Shown: positions 13,918 to 25,108 of the stretch, piece after piece
Layout of the letters: every line of letters begins with the position of its first letter
How positions within the stretch are numbered: position 1 is the stretch's first letter
Assembly: GCA_031835245.1 (NCBI GenBank)
Contig: JAVKOQ010000030.1
Coordinates: forward strand, 261,501 to 325,500
DNA from: Balamuthia mandrillaris
Taxonomy: Eukaryota; Discosea; Longamoebia; Balamuthiidae
Direction of reading: 5' to 3'
Length of the DNA: 64,000 nt
Program-made: the position numbers and the translations under genes
Notes under the pieces: generated by a model
Database searches by the model: none
What the model was told of the DNA's origin: nothing
Seen by the model: the letters and a program-made list of their open reading frames with translations, nothing else

Positions 13918-15693
13918 CTATTGCTCAAATTCGGAGATGTTACGACCAGCAAAGAGAGCTGTTGTTCTCGCATGAGCAAATGTTTCTTCTGGATCCAAAA
14001 AAGAGGAAGCAAAAGAAGGAGACGAATAACGTTCGCTGGAAGAAGATGGTGATGGTTCGGAAGAAGAGCTCAACGATGGTAACAGTGAGGAAGAAGGAGA
14101 AGATACTAATGAAGCAGAAGCTAGAAGATCGGAGAGGCCGTTGGTAGCGCTGTAGGAGGAAACAAAATGCGAAGGAGAAAAAGGTGGCGAAGATGAAGAA
14201 GAGGAAACTGGAGGAGGAGTGGTGAGGCCCTGAGAGCCAGCACCATCCTTGAACAAAAACAGCTTCCTCACGGGTCTTGGCTGTTGTTGGGAGACAGCAT
14301 CCAAGCGTTGAGGTTGGCTGGTTGAGTTGCGAGAGTCATTGTTGCCACCATCAGGCAGCTGATGGTGGTGAGTGAAGGAAGAAGAACGTTGTTTCTGTAC
14401 AAAGCTAGTAGTGGAGGTAGTGGTGTGGTGCTGAGGTGTCGGCAAGGCGGAGGGCATTGATGCCGCTGGAGGCGATCTCTTGCCGTGACGAGAGCTGTTG
14501 CTGCTGCCGTTCTTGGGAGTAGCAGGCATCGGTTGAGACTTGGCCCCATTTTGTGGTTGCTGTTGTGGTAGTTGGGAGGAAGAGGAGGAAGATGGGGCTC
14601 TCTCGCTCTCCTTCGCGTTCTCCAGCGAGAAGTAGTACTGCTCGCCCATGTAGGAGATATAGGCCAGGAACTCGTCCAGCACTGCTTGGATGAGATACTG
14701 CTGATCAGCATACTTGGATGGGTTGGCGATGGCTTCGGCCAGTTCTCCAATTACCGCTTCTATCACGTCCGCTTTAGTCTTTAGCGGCAGGAAAAAACCA
14801 CCTCCATTTTCACCAGAAGAAGAGTCGGACTCAGAGAAAGAAGAAGAGCCCGAGAGAGTCATGTAGGAGGGCATCCCGTCACGAAGCAAGAGCAGGTGAA
14901 GGTCCAAGCTGTCAAAGCAGCGGGCCAGATTCTTGTTGTTGATAACCGAACAGCGAAGGCGAGTGAGCAGGTGTGGCGACATAAAGCGGCGCGTCTGCAT
15001 GATGAAGAAGGAGATGCGCTCATAGAGTACAGAGTCTCCGTAGAACTCCAAGATCTCAAAATTGCTGCAGGCGTCAAACGGGGAAAAGGAGTGGCGTAGA
15101 ATCTGCATCCTCTGTAGCTTTTTCAGCTTTTCTATGAGGCTCTCTCTGCACCTTTCCATCGGCTCTTTCTTTTTCGTGCTCGCTATTGCGGAGGAGGAAG
15201 AAGAAGGAGAGCGAGAGGACGGCGTTGGAGGAGGAGACCTCTTTGATGGAACCGCTTTGAAGCCCGCGTTGCCTTTTGGTTGTTGTTGGTATTGTTGTTT
15301 GGGTGGTGAGAAGTGAGAGGCCTCCTTGGGAGGTTTGCTCTGCTGCGGTTCCTTTTGTTGTTTTACCGGGCAAAACTCGTGGTGGTAGCCGTTCAACGGG
15401 GTCGTCATCATGTCTGCAGCAGAAGCCTCCGAGGAGGGAGAGGACGCCAGCAGCTCCTGACAGGCACGAACGAAGCTAAGGGCATTTTGCTCGTTAAAAT
15501 CAAAGAGGTCGTCCTCCTCGCCAAGAGGGACTGTCAATTCGGGCAGAGGAGGGGAGCAGTCGGTGGTGGCTGGAGCAGCTGGCCGCAAGTTCTGCTTGTT
15601 GCTGGCACGTTTCGAGGCTCGATGAGCGGAAAAGTTGTTCTTCTGCAGAGCCAAGAAGTCTCGATATTGTTGTGGTTGTTGTTGTTGTAGCAT
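13918..15693 (-). CDS. Low-complexity protein with a single RNase III-like domain
   Basis: Uninterrupted 591-codon frame starting at the ATG at 15691-15693. Residues about 1-180 are Gln/Pro/Ser-rich. Residues about 185-330 match the RNase III fold: ILEFYGDSVL at about 214 corresponds to the family signature (E..LEFLGDS), followed by a helix with SPHLLTRLRCSVINN (usual L...R...V.N) and then KADVIEAVIGELAEAI (usual K..AD..EA.IGA). The four acidic positions expected to bind metal (E and D in LEFYGD, D and E in ADVIEA) are present, so cleavage of double-stranded RNA is plausible. The remainder is Ser/Pro/Gln-rich. I see only one RNase III domain and no dsRBD, PAZ or helicase, unlike Dicer or Drosha. 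It could be an RNAi, rRNA-processing or mitochondrial-type RNase III-like protein. No intron, unlike most neighbours. Domain call rests on motif reading. Confidence 0.7.
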   Translation of the reverse strand: MLQQQQPQQYRDFLALQKNNFSAHRASKRASNKQNLRPAAPATTDCSPPLPELTVPLGEEDDLFDFNEQNALSFVRACQELLASSPSSEASAADMMTTPLNGYHHEFCPVKQQKEPQQSKPPKEASHFSPPKQQYQQQPKGNAGFKAVPSKRSPPPTPSSRSPSSSSSAIASTKKKEPMERCRESLIEKLKKLQRMQILRHSFSPFDACSNFEILEFYGDSVLYERISFFIMQTRRFMSPHLLTRLRCSVINNKNLARCFDSLDLHLLLLRDGMPSYMTLSGSSSFSESDSSSGENGGGFFLPLKTKADVIEAVIGELAEAIANPSKYADQQYLIQAVLDEFLAYISYMGEQYYFSLENAKESERAPSSSSSSQLPQQQPQNGAKSQPMPATPKNGSSNSSRHGKRSPPAASMPSALPTPQHHTTTSTTSFVQKQRSSSFTHHHQLPDGGNNDSRNSTSQPQRLDAVSQQQPRPVRKLFLFKDGAGSQGLTTPPPVSSSSSSPPFSPSHFVSSYSATNGLSDLLASASLVSSPSSSLLPSLSSSSEPSPSSSSERYSSPSFASSFLDPEETFAHARTTALFAGRNISEFEQ

Positions 15694-16372
15694 GGTCTCT
15701 AATTTGGTGGTCGTTGTTGATTTAGATACACATCAAGGGGTAAATAAAATAGCAGCTAATTGTGAAAAATACAGAAATCAGATTATTTTTTCCCCCTCCC
15801 AAAAAAAGAGAGCATTTGCGATGAGCGTTTGTGGTTGGCGAGAGAGAGAGGGGAGAGAAGCAGAAAAAGAATTCTTTAAAAAAAAAAAAGAGGAGAAGAG
15901 ATAGAAGAAGAAAAACAAGATGTGTACCCGTTGGGGGGTGTTCCAGCTGATCGGCAGCAGGAAGCTTTGGGGGGGGGAGGAAACTTTGGCACGTTTCGTA
16001 GTCGTAGTGGTGCTTTTCTTTCCGTCAAAAAAAAAAAAAGCAGAACAAAAAGTGGCGGAGAGACGAGAGAGCTCCATTGGCTTCCTTGCGTGCGGATAAA
16101 AACCGGGAATCAGGGTCCAGGACACTTTGGGTCCAAACACCGGAACGCGGGAGGAATTGGCGCGGCGTGCAAAGACTGTCCAAAAGGATGCCACCTTCCA
16201 CTGCGGTCTTTCCCTGGAGTCATGTTTTGCTCGTGCTCGCTTCTACCCCTCCCCCCCTCCTCATTGAGAGAAAAAAATACAACGAGAAAAAAACAGGAAA
16301 TTTAAGAGAAAGTATTACACAAAACAAAAACGGGTTGGCGCACCACGTCGACATGGTTGCCGCTGCCAGGGC
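15694..16372. other. Intergenic region between RNase III-like and BTB genes
   Basis: Contains poly-A/poly-T runs and purine-rich tracts (about 15840-15915), with only short frames of biased composition. No RNA gene or conserved coding segment recognised. It must hold the promoter of the 13918-15693 gene and the 3' end of the BTB gene, both on the minus strand. Confidence 0.4.
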
Positions 16373-17038
16373 TCAGTAGAATCCGCGGCGGGAGAGGCTC
16401 TCGCTGGGGAAGTGCTCGTTCAGCTCCTCCCTGACCGATATCTGTCGCTTGGAGAAGGCGTTGATGAGCTTGGTGGTGCGCGCCGCCACGTGCCTCAGGA
16501 TGCACCGGCAGGTCTCCGCCTCCAGCTGCTCGTAGTTGGGGTGCACGCGCTCCTGCACGTTGCCGCTGGCCCACTCGGCCTGCTCGTTCAGCAGCTCCTT
16601 CAGCCCGTACTTCTGGGCCATGCAGAGGAGCTCCCAGGAGGGCGGCAGCGCCAGGAGGAAGAGCTCGCACTCCCTCTTGAGCTTGTGGGGCAGGTCGTAC
16701 TTGTCGGCAAAGTGGAGGAAGGCGGACACGTTCCTGGTGGTCAGCTCCACGTGGGAGAATGGGTAGAAGAAGGAGAGCAGTTGCCCAAAGTAAGGGGCGT
16801 GCGGGTCTTCTTCTTGCAGGCGCAGTTCGGCCTCTCGTGACTCCTTCATGCCGTTGGTGAGCATCTGTTGGAAGACGGGAGAGATCATGGAGAGCACGAA
16901 GCGATGAACGTGGTACTTGTAGGCGTCGTTGACGATGACCTGGAGGTCCCCGTAGGTGGGGTCATCGAAGCAGGGGTCGTGAGGAGCGGCGGCGCTGCTG
17001 CCGGTGGTCTCCACCACGATGTTGTCGTTTTCGCTCAT
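16373..17038 (-). CDS. BTB/POZ domain protein
   Basis: Single-exon frame of 221 codons starting at the ATG at 17036-17038. Residues about 25-130 form a BTB/POZ domain: DPTYGDLQVIV, then YKYHVHRFVLSMISPVFQQML (usual H..vL...S.vF..mf), then LLSFFYPFSHVELTTRNVSAFLHFADKYDLPHKLKR split over the last helices. The C-terminal helices resemble the early BACK region seen in BTB adaptors. Small BTB proteins commonly serve as substrate adaptors for Cullin-3 ubiquitin ligases or as scaffolds; nothing here fixes the partner. The gene is notably GC-rich and homopolymer-free compared with its neighbours. Confidence 0.85.
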   Translation of the reverse strand: MSENDNIVVETTGSSAAAPHDPCFDDPTYGDLQVIVNDAYKYHVHRFVLSMISPVFQQMLTNGMKESREAELRLQEEDPHAPYFGQLLSFFYPFSHVELTTRNVSAFLHFADKYDLPHKLKRECELFLLALPPSWELLCMAQKYGLKELLNEQAEWASGNVQERVHPNYEQLEAETCRCILRHVAARTTKLINAFSKRQISVREELNEHFPSESLSRRGFY

Positions 17039-17333
17039 TTGTTTGTTGTTGAGAGGGGTGTGGGGGGGTGAGACGTGGGCAAAGGTTCAAGTAGATGAAT
17101 GAACGAACGAACGAGCAGGGAGGAGAATTGTATCACCGGGGAGGTGAGAAGAGAGGAGGTCAAGTCGGTGGCAACTCCAAGGCAAATCCATTGCATGTTG
17201 TTGTTTCGACTGGGGAAGAACAGAAGAGAGACTCAGAGAGAGAGACGACGAGAGGAGGTAGGAACAGGGGCAGAGAGGGAGAGAAGAGTATAAAGAGAGT
17301 AAAAAGTACAAGTCTATTGCGTTAAATAAAAGC

Positions 17334-17373
<40 letters not shown>

Positions 17374-17386
17374 AGGTAAAGGATAA
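17039..17386. other. Intergenic region with (GA)n tract
   Basis: Lies upstream of the BTB start and downstream of the PH-RhoGAP stop (TGA at 17387). A (GA)n run at about 17339-17370, (CT)n on the transcribed strand of the PH-RhoGAP gene, probably falls in its 3' UTR or just beyond. No coding segment seen. Confidence 0.45.
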
Positions 17387-20300
17387 TCACTGTTGTTCAC
17401 TTGGGTTGGTTTCAGTATCTGTGGCACTGCTTGGCAAGGAAGGCGGCACAGAGGCATGAGAAGGCTGCTGAACAAAGGAGCCGGGTACTCCTCTTCCTCC
17501 TCCCCTCGCTGGCACAGCTGGTGGTCGACCTCTGCCTCCGATTGGGGGTGGACCTCCTGCACCACGACCTCTGCCTCCAGTGGGCACTGGACCAGCCGGC
17601 AACGGGGGTGGTGGTCGTCCCGGAATGGTGCTTCCTCCACCAAGGCCTCCTATTCCAGCACTAGGAGAGATGGAGACAGGCCGTCGTCCTGTGGCAGGGG
17701 GGACAGCAGGAAGTGGCATTGCTGGAGGAAGGCGAGAAGGTCGAGCGGGACCACCGCTGGTTGGAGCAGAAGAAGCAGGGGAAGGAGTGGAAGAAGAAGC
17801 ATTTTTAGAGGCTAAGACAATGTCAAAAGGCATGCTGTATCGGAACGGTGCAGCGGATCCAGAAAGAGGAGAAGGAGTGTTGCCTCTACCTCCTGAAGAA
17901 GAAGCAGCAGCATGGGGGAAGAGGTCATGGCAACGGGTGATCATTGTCCTCATCATGCTGCCCGCCTGAGCAGAGTAGGTCAGCTCCACAAGGGCCTGCT
18001 TTGATTTGAACATGTTGGGAGCGAAGACGATGGCCAGGTTGCTGGGCGCCATTTTGGTCTGCTCCGAGTGAGTGGAGATATCATGGAGGAAGAAGAGAAG
18101 GTGACTGAGGAACTTTTGGTTGGCTTCGGGCAGCCGCTCAATGAGCGCTTTGGTCACGGAGAGGTCCTCTCCGACCGCTTGGATGAAGCTCTCATAGAGC
18201 TCGTAGGAGAGCAAGGGAGGCTCCATCTCGCGAAGGAAGGATTTGAGCACGCCCGTGACGGCATGAACGTCGTTGGTGATGTCTGTAAGTTTGGGGTAAG
18301 GCTCTCCTTCAGCGGCTGCTCCCTCGAAGGACTCTTTGATGTAAGCCACGTCCAAGGAGTCACCCGATACTCGGAATATTCCCTCCACATCCGTTCCTGT
18401 TGTGTTTGTGATTTCAGCGATGTTATTTAGTCCAAATCTGTGCTGATTACTTTTGAAGGGAGGAACAACACGTACCGTACTGCTTGATATATTCAACACA
18501 CTGCTGTACAATGAGAGGCACGCCAAGCTCTTCCTGGCCCTCTCTCTTCAATAACTCCTCCAACGGTACTCCAAAGATGAAACGCTTCGTCTCCGCCGCC
18601 GGGTCTGCTGACGCCGCCGCGAGCTTCACCGCTCCTCCTTTTTCCACCAATGCCTTAATCCAGCTCTTCACCTCGTCCTCTTCCGGATGAAAGAGAACGT
18701 AGTTCTTGTGCTTGACGGAGACGTCCTCCGCAAAGATGGTCAGCGAGTACTTGCCTTTGATCTTTTGGCTGCTGCGTTGCACTTTACAACGTTCCACGGT
18801 AACGGAGCCGGCAGAGGCGTCTGTGTGTGGTTGTGCTGCTTCGGAGGCAGAGGGAGGGGCTTTGTACCAAGATAGGGTTTTGTTGCGAAGCATGAACCAG
18901 CGTTTTCTGCCTTTCTTTTCCAGCCAACCACTTTTATCCACACCCTATGTTTATTGGGGCAAAGAAGACAGGGTCAGAAGAGAACGAAGAGGAGAAGCAT
19001 AAAGAGAAGAAAACAAACCTCCAAGCTCATTTCACCCATCGTGCTTTGCAACTCAGAGCTTTCAATGCTACCAGAATGCCGATAACTTCGTGTGGCAAAG
19101 GTTTTCGAATCAGCTGTAGCCCCATTCTTTATAGCAACCGATATCCATTCTACGTAAGGTCATGATAGAAATAGAGAATCAGGACACAAAATGTCTGAAC
19201 AAAATTCCTAAACAGGAGAGAGAGCAGAGAGCGAGAGAGCAGAGAGGAGAGAGCAGAGAGAGAGAGCAGAGAGCAGAGAGCAGAGAGCAGAGAGCAGAGA
19301 GGAGAGAGCAGAGAGCAGAGAGCAGAGAGCAGAGAGCAGAGAGCAGAGAGCAGAGAGCAGAGAGCAGAGAGCAGAGAGCAGAGAGCAGAGAGCAGAGAAC
19401 GAACCTTCCATTTCTTCAGCAGAGTTAGCAATCAATACATATTCCGTTTTCTTCTTGTGGCGTGAAGTAGGTGATGGCAGTTGAGAACCTGGTAAAGAAG
19501 ATGGAGGGGAACTGGAGGTAGGGCTGCCAAACTCGTTGCCAGAGGAGGACAGCTGGTCATCCGCGCTTGCTTTTTTGCAAAGCATGAAGGCAAAGCCTCC
19601 TTCGCTGGCTCGGTTGGCCGACTTGCTGATGGAGCACTCCGAGAGGATAAGAAAGCCTTTGGCGGTCTTGCCGCTTTGTTCTTGCTTGGGCTGCACGAAC
19701 CAGCTGAGCACGCCGTCCTTCAAAACAAAGTACCTCTTCTTACCCTTCTTCCGCAACCATCCTGCCTTCTCGCTAGTAGATGTTGTGGGCAGGCTTTCCT
19801 CATTCGTGGTTGCATCAAATCCGGAGGAAGAAGAAGTTAAAGGAGGAGAGGGCGCGCCAGTACTCTTCAGGATTTTGGAAGGATAGGACACTGCAGGAGT
19901 GGTAGGAGGTTTGATGCTGCTTCCTGATATAAGGCTTTCACTTTCTGCGTTTTCGGTTGTAGCATTCTCGTCTTTGTTGTTGGTATCTTCCTGTTTGTTA
20001 ATTTTGCAGAGGGTTTCTCTGGTTGCTCTGGAATGGGGAGATAGACCTCGGCTATCAGCTCGTTCTTTGTTTCCTTCTGTCCCCCCTAGGGAGGGTTCTT
20101 CATTGTTGTTATGGTGGTTGATGGAAGACTTTCGACTATCTGCCAAAGCCACGGTGGAAGAGCGTGATAGAGGAGAGGCAGACGTGGAGATTGTGCCGCT
20201 ATTTGTAGGAGAAGCAGCAATAGCAGAAGCAAGAGCAGTAGAGATTGTGGAGCTATCAACAGAAGATGACAAAGAGGATAGACCAGAAGCAGGCGGGGAT

Positions 20301-23300
20301 GAGGAGGAAGAGGAAGAGGTATCTTGTTCTACCTCTACGTGTGCAGTGGCATCGCTGTTGGCTTTGGAACGAGAGGGACTCTCTGGTGTATCCGAAGGTT
20401 TTCTTGCTGGCTGGAACTGGCGAACAAAAGTTCCTTTCGGAGAAGGAGCCGATGCAGCTACAGGATTGATGTTGCTGCTTCCATCCCCGCTGACGCTGTT
20501 GAAGCTTTGACTGCGGTCACCGCTCTTTAGCATAACGCTTCCACTACCACGCATGGGAATAGCAGCTGATGTTTGTGATTGCTGTGGCTGTGGTTGTTGA
20601 GCCGAAGTGCCAGTAGTGGTAGCAGTAGAAGTAGAAAGCGAAGGAGTTTCTCCGGTGAGAGATTTGCAACCGTTCTTCATGAGCGCGCGCATCCACTCAT
20701 CCCTTTCCTGTTGGGTAGCAGCATGCAAGATGTAGTCCTTTCTCCGACCAACGGTAGGAGCCACCACGAAGGGAAAGGCCTGAGGAGTCCTTGGCAATGG
20801 AGCCACAGAACAGTTTTGCGAATCGGGTAAACGTCCCACCCCACAACGCTAAAAGTCCCACCCCTTCGGTAAACGTCCCACCCCTCAGGTAATTTACCCA
20901 CCCTAATATGTATTTATAACAACCTATTATTTTTGTGCTATTTTGCCACCAAAGCGTGCGCTGGCCATTATTTTAGAGAGTGGAGAAAAGGGATCAGAAA
21001 AATCAAAAATTTATTTTTTAGGGGGCTTTTTTTTTTCGTTTTGTTCTTTTGGCCAGTCTTTTCTTTGTCACGCTGGGCACCTTTTCTTCGTTCTGTTCTT
21101 TTTTTTTGAGGAGAGAGGAGCTTCACGACCTGTGTTTTCTGGTACCGTGGGTTGGGCTTCAGTTGTCGTTTTGGAGAGAGAGGCTTCCTTTTGTCCACTC
21201 GGGGATCCTGGTAGTTCACCACGGGTGCGACGCCATAGATCTCTTCCGTTTTACAGTTCTTTTGCCATTGAGAGGTACGCTTTGCTTTGCACTCTTCAAA
21301 AATGACAAAAATCAACTTCAGAAAAAGAATCTGCTTGATACAAAAAGTGACAAACATACCACTTTGCGTTTTTGTTTTTTGATTTTGTTGTTTTTTTGGT
21401 GCAGCCGCCGCCACCGCCGCTGCCTTTTTCTTTGTTGTTTCAGGTTTTGTTAATTTTGATTGAAAGGTACGTTCGGTTTCTGGTGTTTGTGTGAGGTGTT
21501 AGCTAAAAGTAGGAAAGGAGGGAGAGATTTTGTTTAAAAAAAAGAGATACTAACTTAATTCAAGCAAACATTCTTCTGTGAGTCGCAGGTTGGTTGCTAC
21601 TTTCGGCCGCTTTGTTGTATTGCGCGGCCTCCCAGGTGATGACTTCCCTGTAGCATATGCGATTGCTTGTTCTGCTTCTTCCTTGCTAGAGTACTCGATT
21701 TTTGGCTCCACTGGATGTTGATGCTTTGTTCCTTGATTTTTGTTTGCATTCAGTTTGTCTTTCTCCTTTTCCTTCTCCTCCTCCTCCTTCTCCTCCTTCT
21801 CCTCCTTCTCTTCTTTCTTATTGTTGTGTTCTTCTCCTTCAGAAGTTTCTTCCTCAAGATCTCCGCCGTCGTCCTCACCAAGTTCATCCATTGATGGCTC
21901 CTCCAACAGTAGCAGCGCCTGCTGTTCCTCGTCCTGTTCATCTCCCTCCTCTCCTTCCACATCTTCATCATCAAGGGTAACAGGCGCTACACGTTGCTCC
22001 AGGGAGTCAGTATCATCTGCTTCAACGATGTCATCTTCAACTATTCTTGCCACTTGTGAGGTGCTGCTGTTGGTGCGTCTTGTTTGTCTTTTCAGCCCAA
22101 GCTCTAAAAGGTTCTGATCTGAAAATGTTTTCTGTAGATGAGCAGCAAGTCCAAAAACGTGTTTGCACCTCCTACCATAATACCGAAAGTAAGGACAGGT
22201 GCATGAAGGCAATTCTATAGTCACGGCGTACTCATTCCATTTGAAAACGCCGTCAGCAAGCTCTACAAAATGTGCGTTCAATCCTTCTTCTACCTCTTTT
22301 TCCTCTCTGTCGTTGTTGTTGTCATCGTTTTTGCTGCCATTCTCTATTTCTTCTTTTTCTTTCTGTTTCTCACTCTGTTGGTGCTGTGCCAGCCGCAATC
22401 CCTCTTGATATCTCCTCCAAAGCCGGCAAACACCAAGGCGTGGGCGTTGCTGTAGTACATCGATGCGGTTGAGCTCCACATTGTAGCGGCGAAACACATT
22501 GTCTGCTAGCGTTAAGACCAAGTTGTGATCCCCTTTGGTGCCTTTGCAGTGGAAATCACGAAGAATGCTACGAAAGATCGTCTCTGTTGCATTGTTGGTA
22601 TTCCACAAGCCCTCTCGGTACCCAGGACGATCAATGCTTTTCCACGTTGATGCCCATGGAGGAGAAAGCCAGTTCTTGTCAAAGTACTGCCAAAAACGGG
22701 TAATCCTCTTTTTTTGGCAATAGTTCTTCAACACTTTTGTTGCTTCTTCCTCTGCATCTTCTGTCATGGCATGTTGCAGTCTTTTTAACAAACCCAATAC
22801 ACTTCCATCATCCTTCCCTTGTTGTTTGGTATTATTGTTAGTTTCTACTTGTATGAGCAACAACGAGAGGGAGAGAGCAGATGCATGAAAGAGAGAGAAC
22901 AAACCATACTGCGCAACTTTTTTCTCCACAGTTGTTGTGCATGAAAGTCACACAACACCACCTGAAAGCCAGCACTTGTCGCCCCGTTACGCTCCACCTT
23001 GTCTTTGTCGATCATTACGAAGGGTTGCCACGTAGGTTTTGGGGAGTAGATCGTTGTCGTCTGTGTCTCAAAAAAGTGACGAACAGACGAAAGGAAAAAG
23101 CGCACAACTGCTGCTCGTTCCTTGCTAGCAACAGCGAAGGCAACAGGCCAGCTCCGTCCCAAGTCATCTTGCACCACCAGTGCCCAAACGGGGGGATGTG
23201 ACTTGGATAGCTTGTAGATGCTGTCCAGGCCGACTACATCCTTACCCCATCGCTGAAGCACAGTGACTGCATAAGGCGCGATCAGAAAAATCATCCATGG

Positions 23301-25069
23301 CCGACGGGCCGCCGTGCGATCAAGGATGTACGTTTCACGGCTCTCCAAAGGTGGGAAAAGGATAGTAGAAGCCAGTTCTGGCCGATTCAAGGCCTCTTGG
23401 AGGGCTTCTGCTCTGGTTTGCCCTTTCTTGCCGATTCGCAGTTTTTTCCTTCCGTTGTGGATTACAGTGGCAATCTCCTGCACAGTGGGTTCATCCCGAG
23501 CATCCTTGACCAGCTCACAAGCGCCCCCCAGCAACATTCGTTGCAGCTCGTGCGCCGTCATTGCTCCTCCTCTCCCATTCATTCCGTCTTCTTTTGTTCC
23601 TTGCCCATCCATCTGGCGGAGCCACTGCCGAAGCGCAGGTGGCATAGGCAAAGCGGAAGGCGCGCAAAACCCAGGTCCGTGGCTTTGGGCTTCCTTCTGG
23701 ATGTAGATGTAGGCAGTGTTTAGCTCATCTCTAAACACCACCCAACGGCTTTGTACTTCACAGTCCTTTAGTTTTTTGTTCTTCTTTCCTCTTGCAGGAG
23801 GAGCACAGGCAAAGCCGCCAGAGCAGTGAAGATTCTCGCTGAGTGCAACCTCAAGGACCCCATTCTTCACCTTCTTGACTTTAGGCGCCACCAACACTTT
23901 CACTCCTTCAAGGGTGGTCCGCGGATTACTAAGCACCTTCACTCCTGTTCGCTTTGTAAGCCCACGAGTTGATCTCCATTGGACTCGATAAAAGGTCGGA
24001 GCATCCTCTCCACCATTGTACAACCGTGAAAGCTGCTGCAATGGAACCTTTCGTTCAAAAATCCACCCGTAAATCTCGGCAAATCTTTTTTTCTTCGCTT
24101 CCATAATGAGAAAAAAAAAAAAGGAAAAAACAAAAAGCCAAACAAACAAAAAAGGTGTGTGATGGTTGTGTGTAGCTGTTTCTAGTTGAAAGAAAAAAGT
24201 TAAAGAAGAAGACCTTGTTACAACCCAAGAAAAAGTAACGGTAACGTTATTGAAAAAAAAAAGGCGGGAACAAAAAGAAAAGTATGGCGGGCAAGAATGG
24301 TGAGAGGAATAACCGTTGACCAAGGATACAGCATGCTTTCAATTCCTGACAGTTTCTTTTACAACGGTTATTCCTCTCGCCAAGCAAAGAGAAACACAGT
24401 AGCAATGTAACGATAGAGTTACTCATAATTCATGTCACCCTAATAGGTTGGGACTTTTACCTGAGGGGTGGAATTTTTATCGGTGGGGTGGGAAGTTTAT
24501 GGTCGTGGGGTGGGATATCTACCATTTTTAGGGAGAGAGTACCATTGGGTGTATCATGCTCCGTTTTGGCCACTTTGCTGTACCAACAGAGCTTTCCATC
24601 TTTCACCATGAACCATCGTTTCTGTCCTTTCTTCTCCAAAAAGCCAGTCTTCTCACCCCCTTCTCTCTGTTGGTCTTGCAGGCGGGCGATAACGGTGTTG
24701 ATGGCTTCAATCCAGGAAGAGCACTCCGAGGCTCCGCCGGGAGCAAAGAGCTCGAAACGGCGCCCGTCCTCGGGGAGCACAAGGAAGGAGTTGGGTTTAG
24801 AACCTGCTTTGCATACTGCTCCTTGTAATGCTATTCCTCCTTTTGCTTTCTGTGTTGTTTTTGTAGGGAAAAATATTTGTACCTGCATATGTTCCTTTGA
24901 AATGAACAAAGAAGAGAAGGAAACATACTGTAGCATCGTTGCCAGACTTGGCAAAGTACACCAAACTATCGTCGTTGAGGACGAAAATGCGATTTGCTCC
25001 TTTCTTTTGTAATGTTCCTCTTTTCCCTTGCTGTAATCAATGTTGATAAACACAACTACCGAGACATAG

Positions 25070-25108
<39 letters not shown>

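Larger units (their letters stand above)
20826..24523 (-). mobile_element. Mutator-like (MULE) DNA transposon, apparently autonomous
   Basis: About 3.7 kb element with imperfect terminal inverted repeats of roughly 80 bases built from repeated TCCCACCCC-type blocks. It encodes a MULE transposase split by one intron, with its DDE domain upstream of a SWIM zinc finger, on the same strand as its host gene. It sits inside the third PH domain of the PH-RhoGAP gene. No clean 8-11 base target duplication is visible; the flanks share only a loose AAAA-containing similarity, so the insertion may be old. The identification rests on TIRs, the transposase motifs and the clean split of a host domain. Confidence 0.85.

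Noticed and set aside
19213-19398. Coding extension of the PH-RhoGAP protein through the heptamer array
   Set aside because: Frame reads only Ser-Ala-Leu-Cys repeats; splice sites at both ends join PH4 halves (EEME to EWISVAIKNG) perfectly.
19899-20510. 203-codon plus-strand frame
   Set aside because: Antisense to well-supported Ser-rich coding exon of the PH-RhoGAP gene; composition is the mirror of the real frame.
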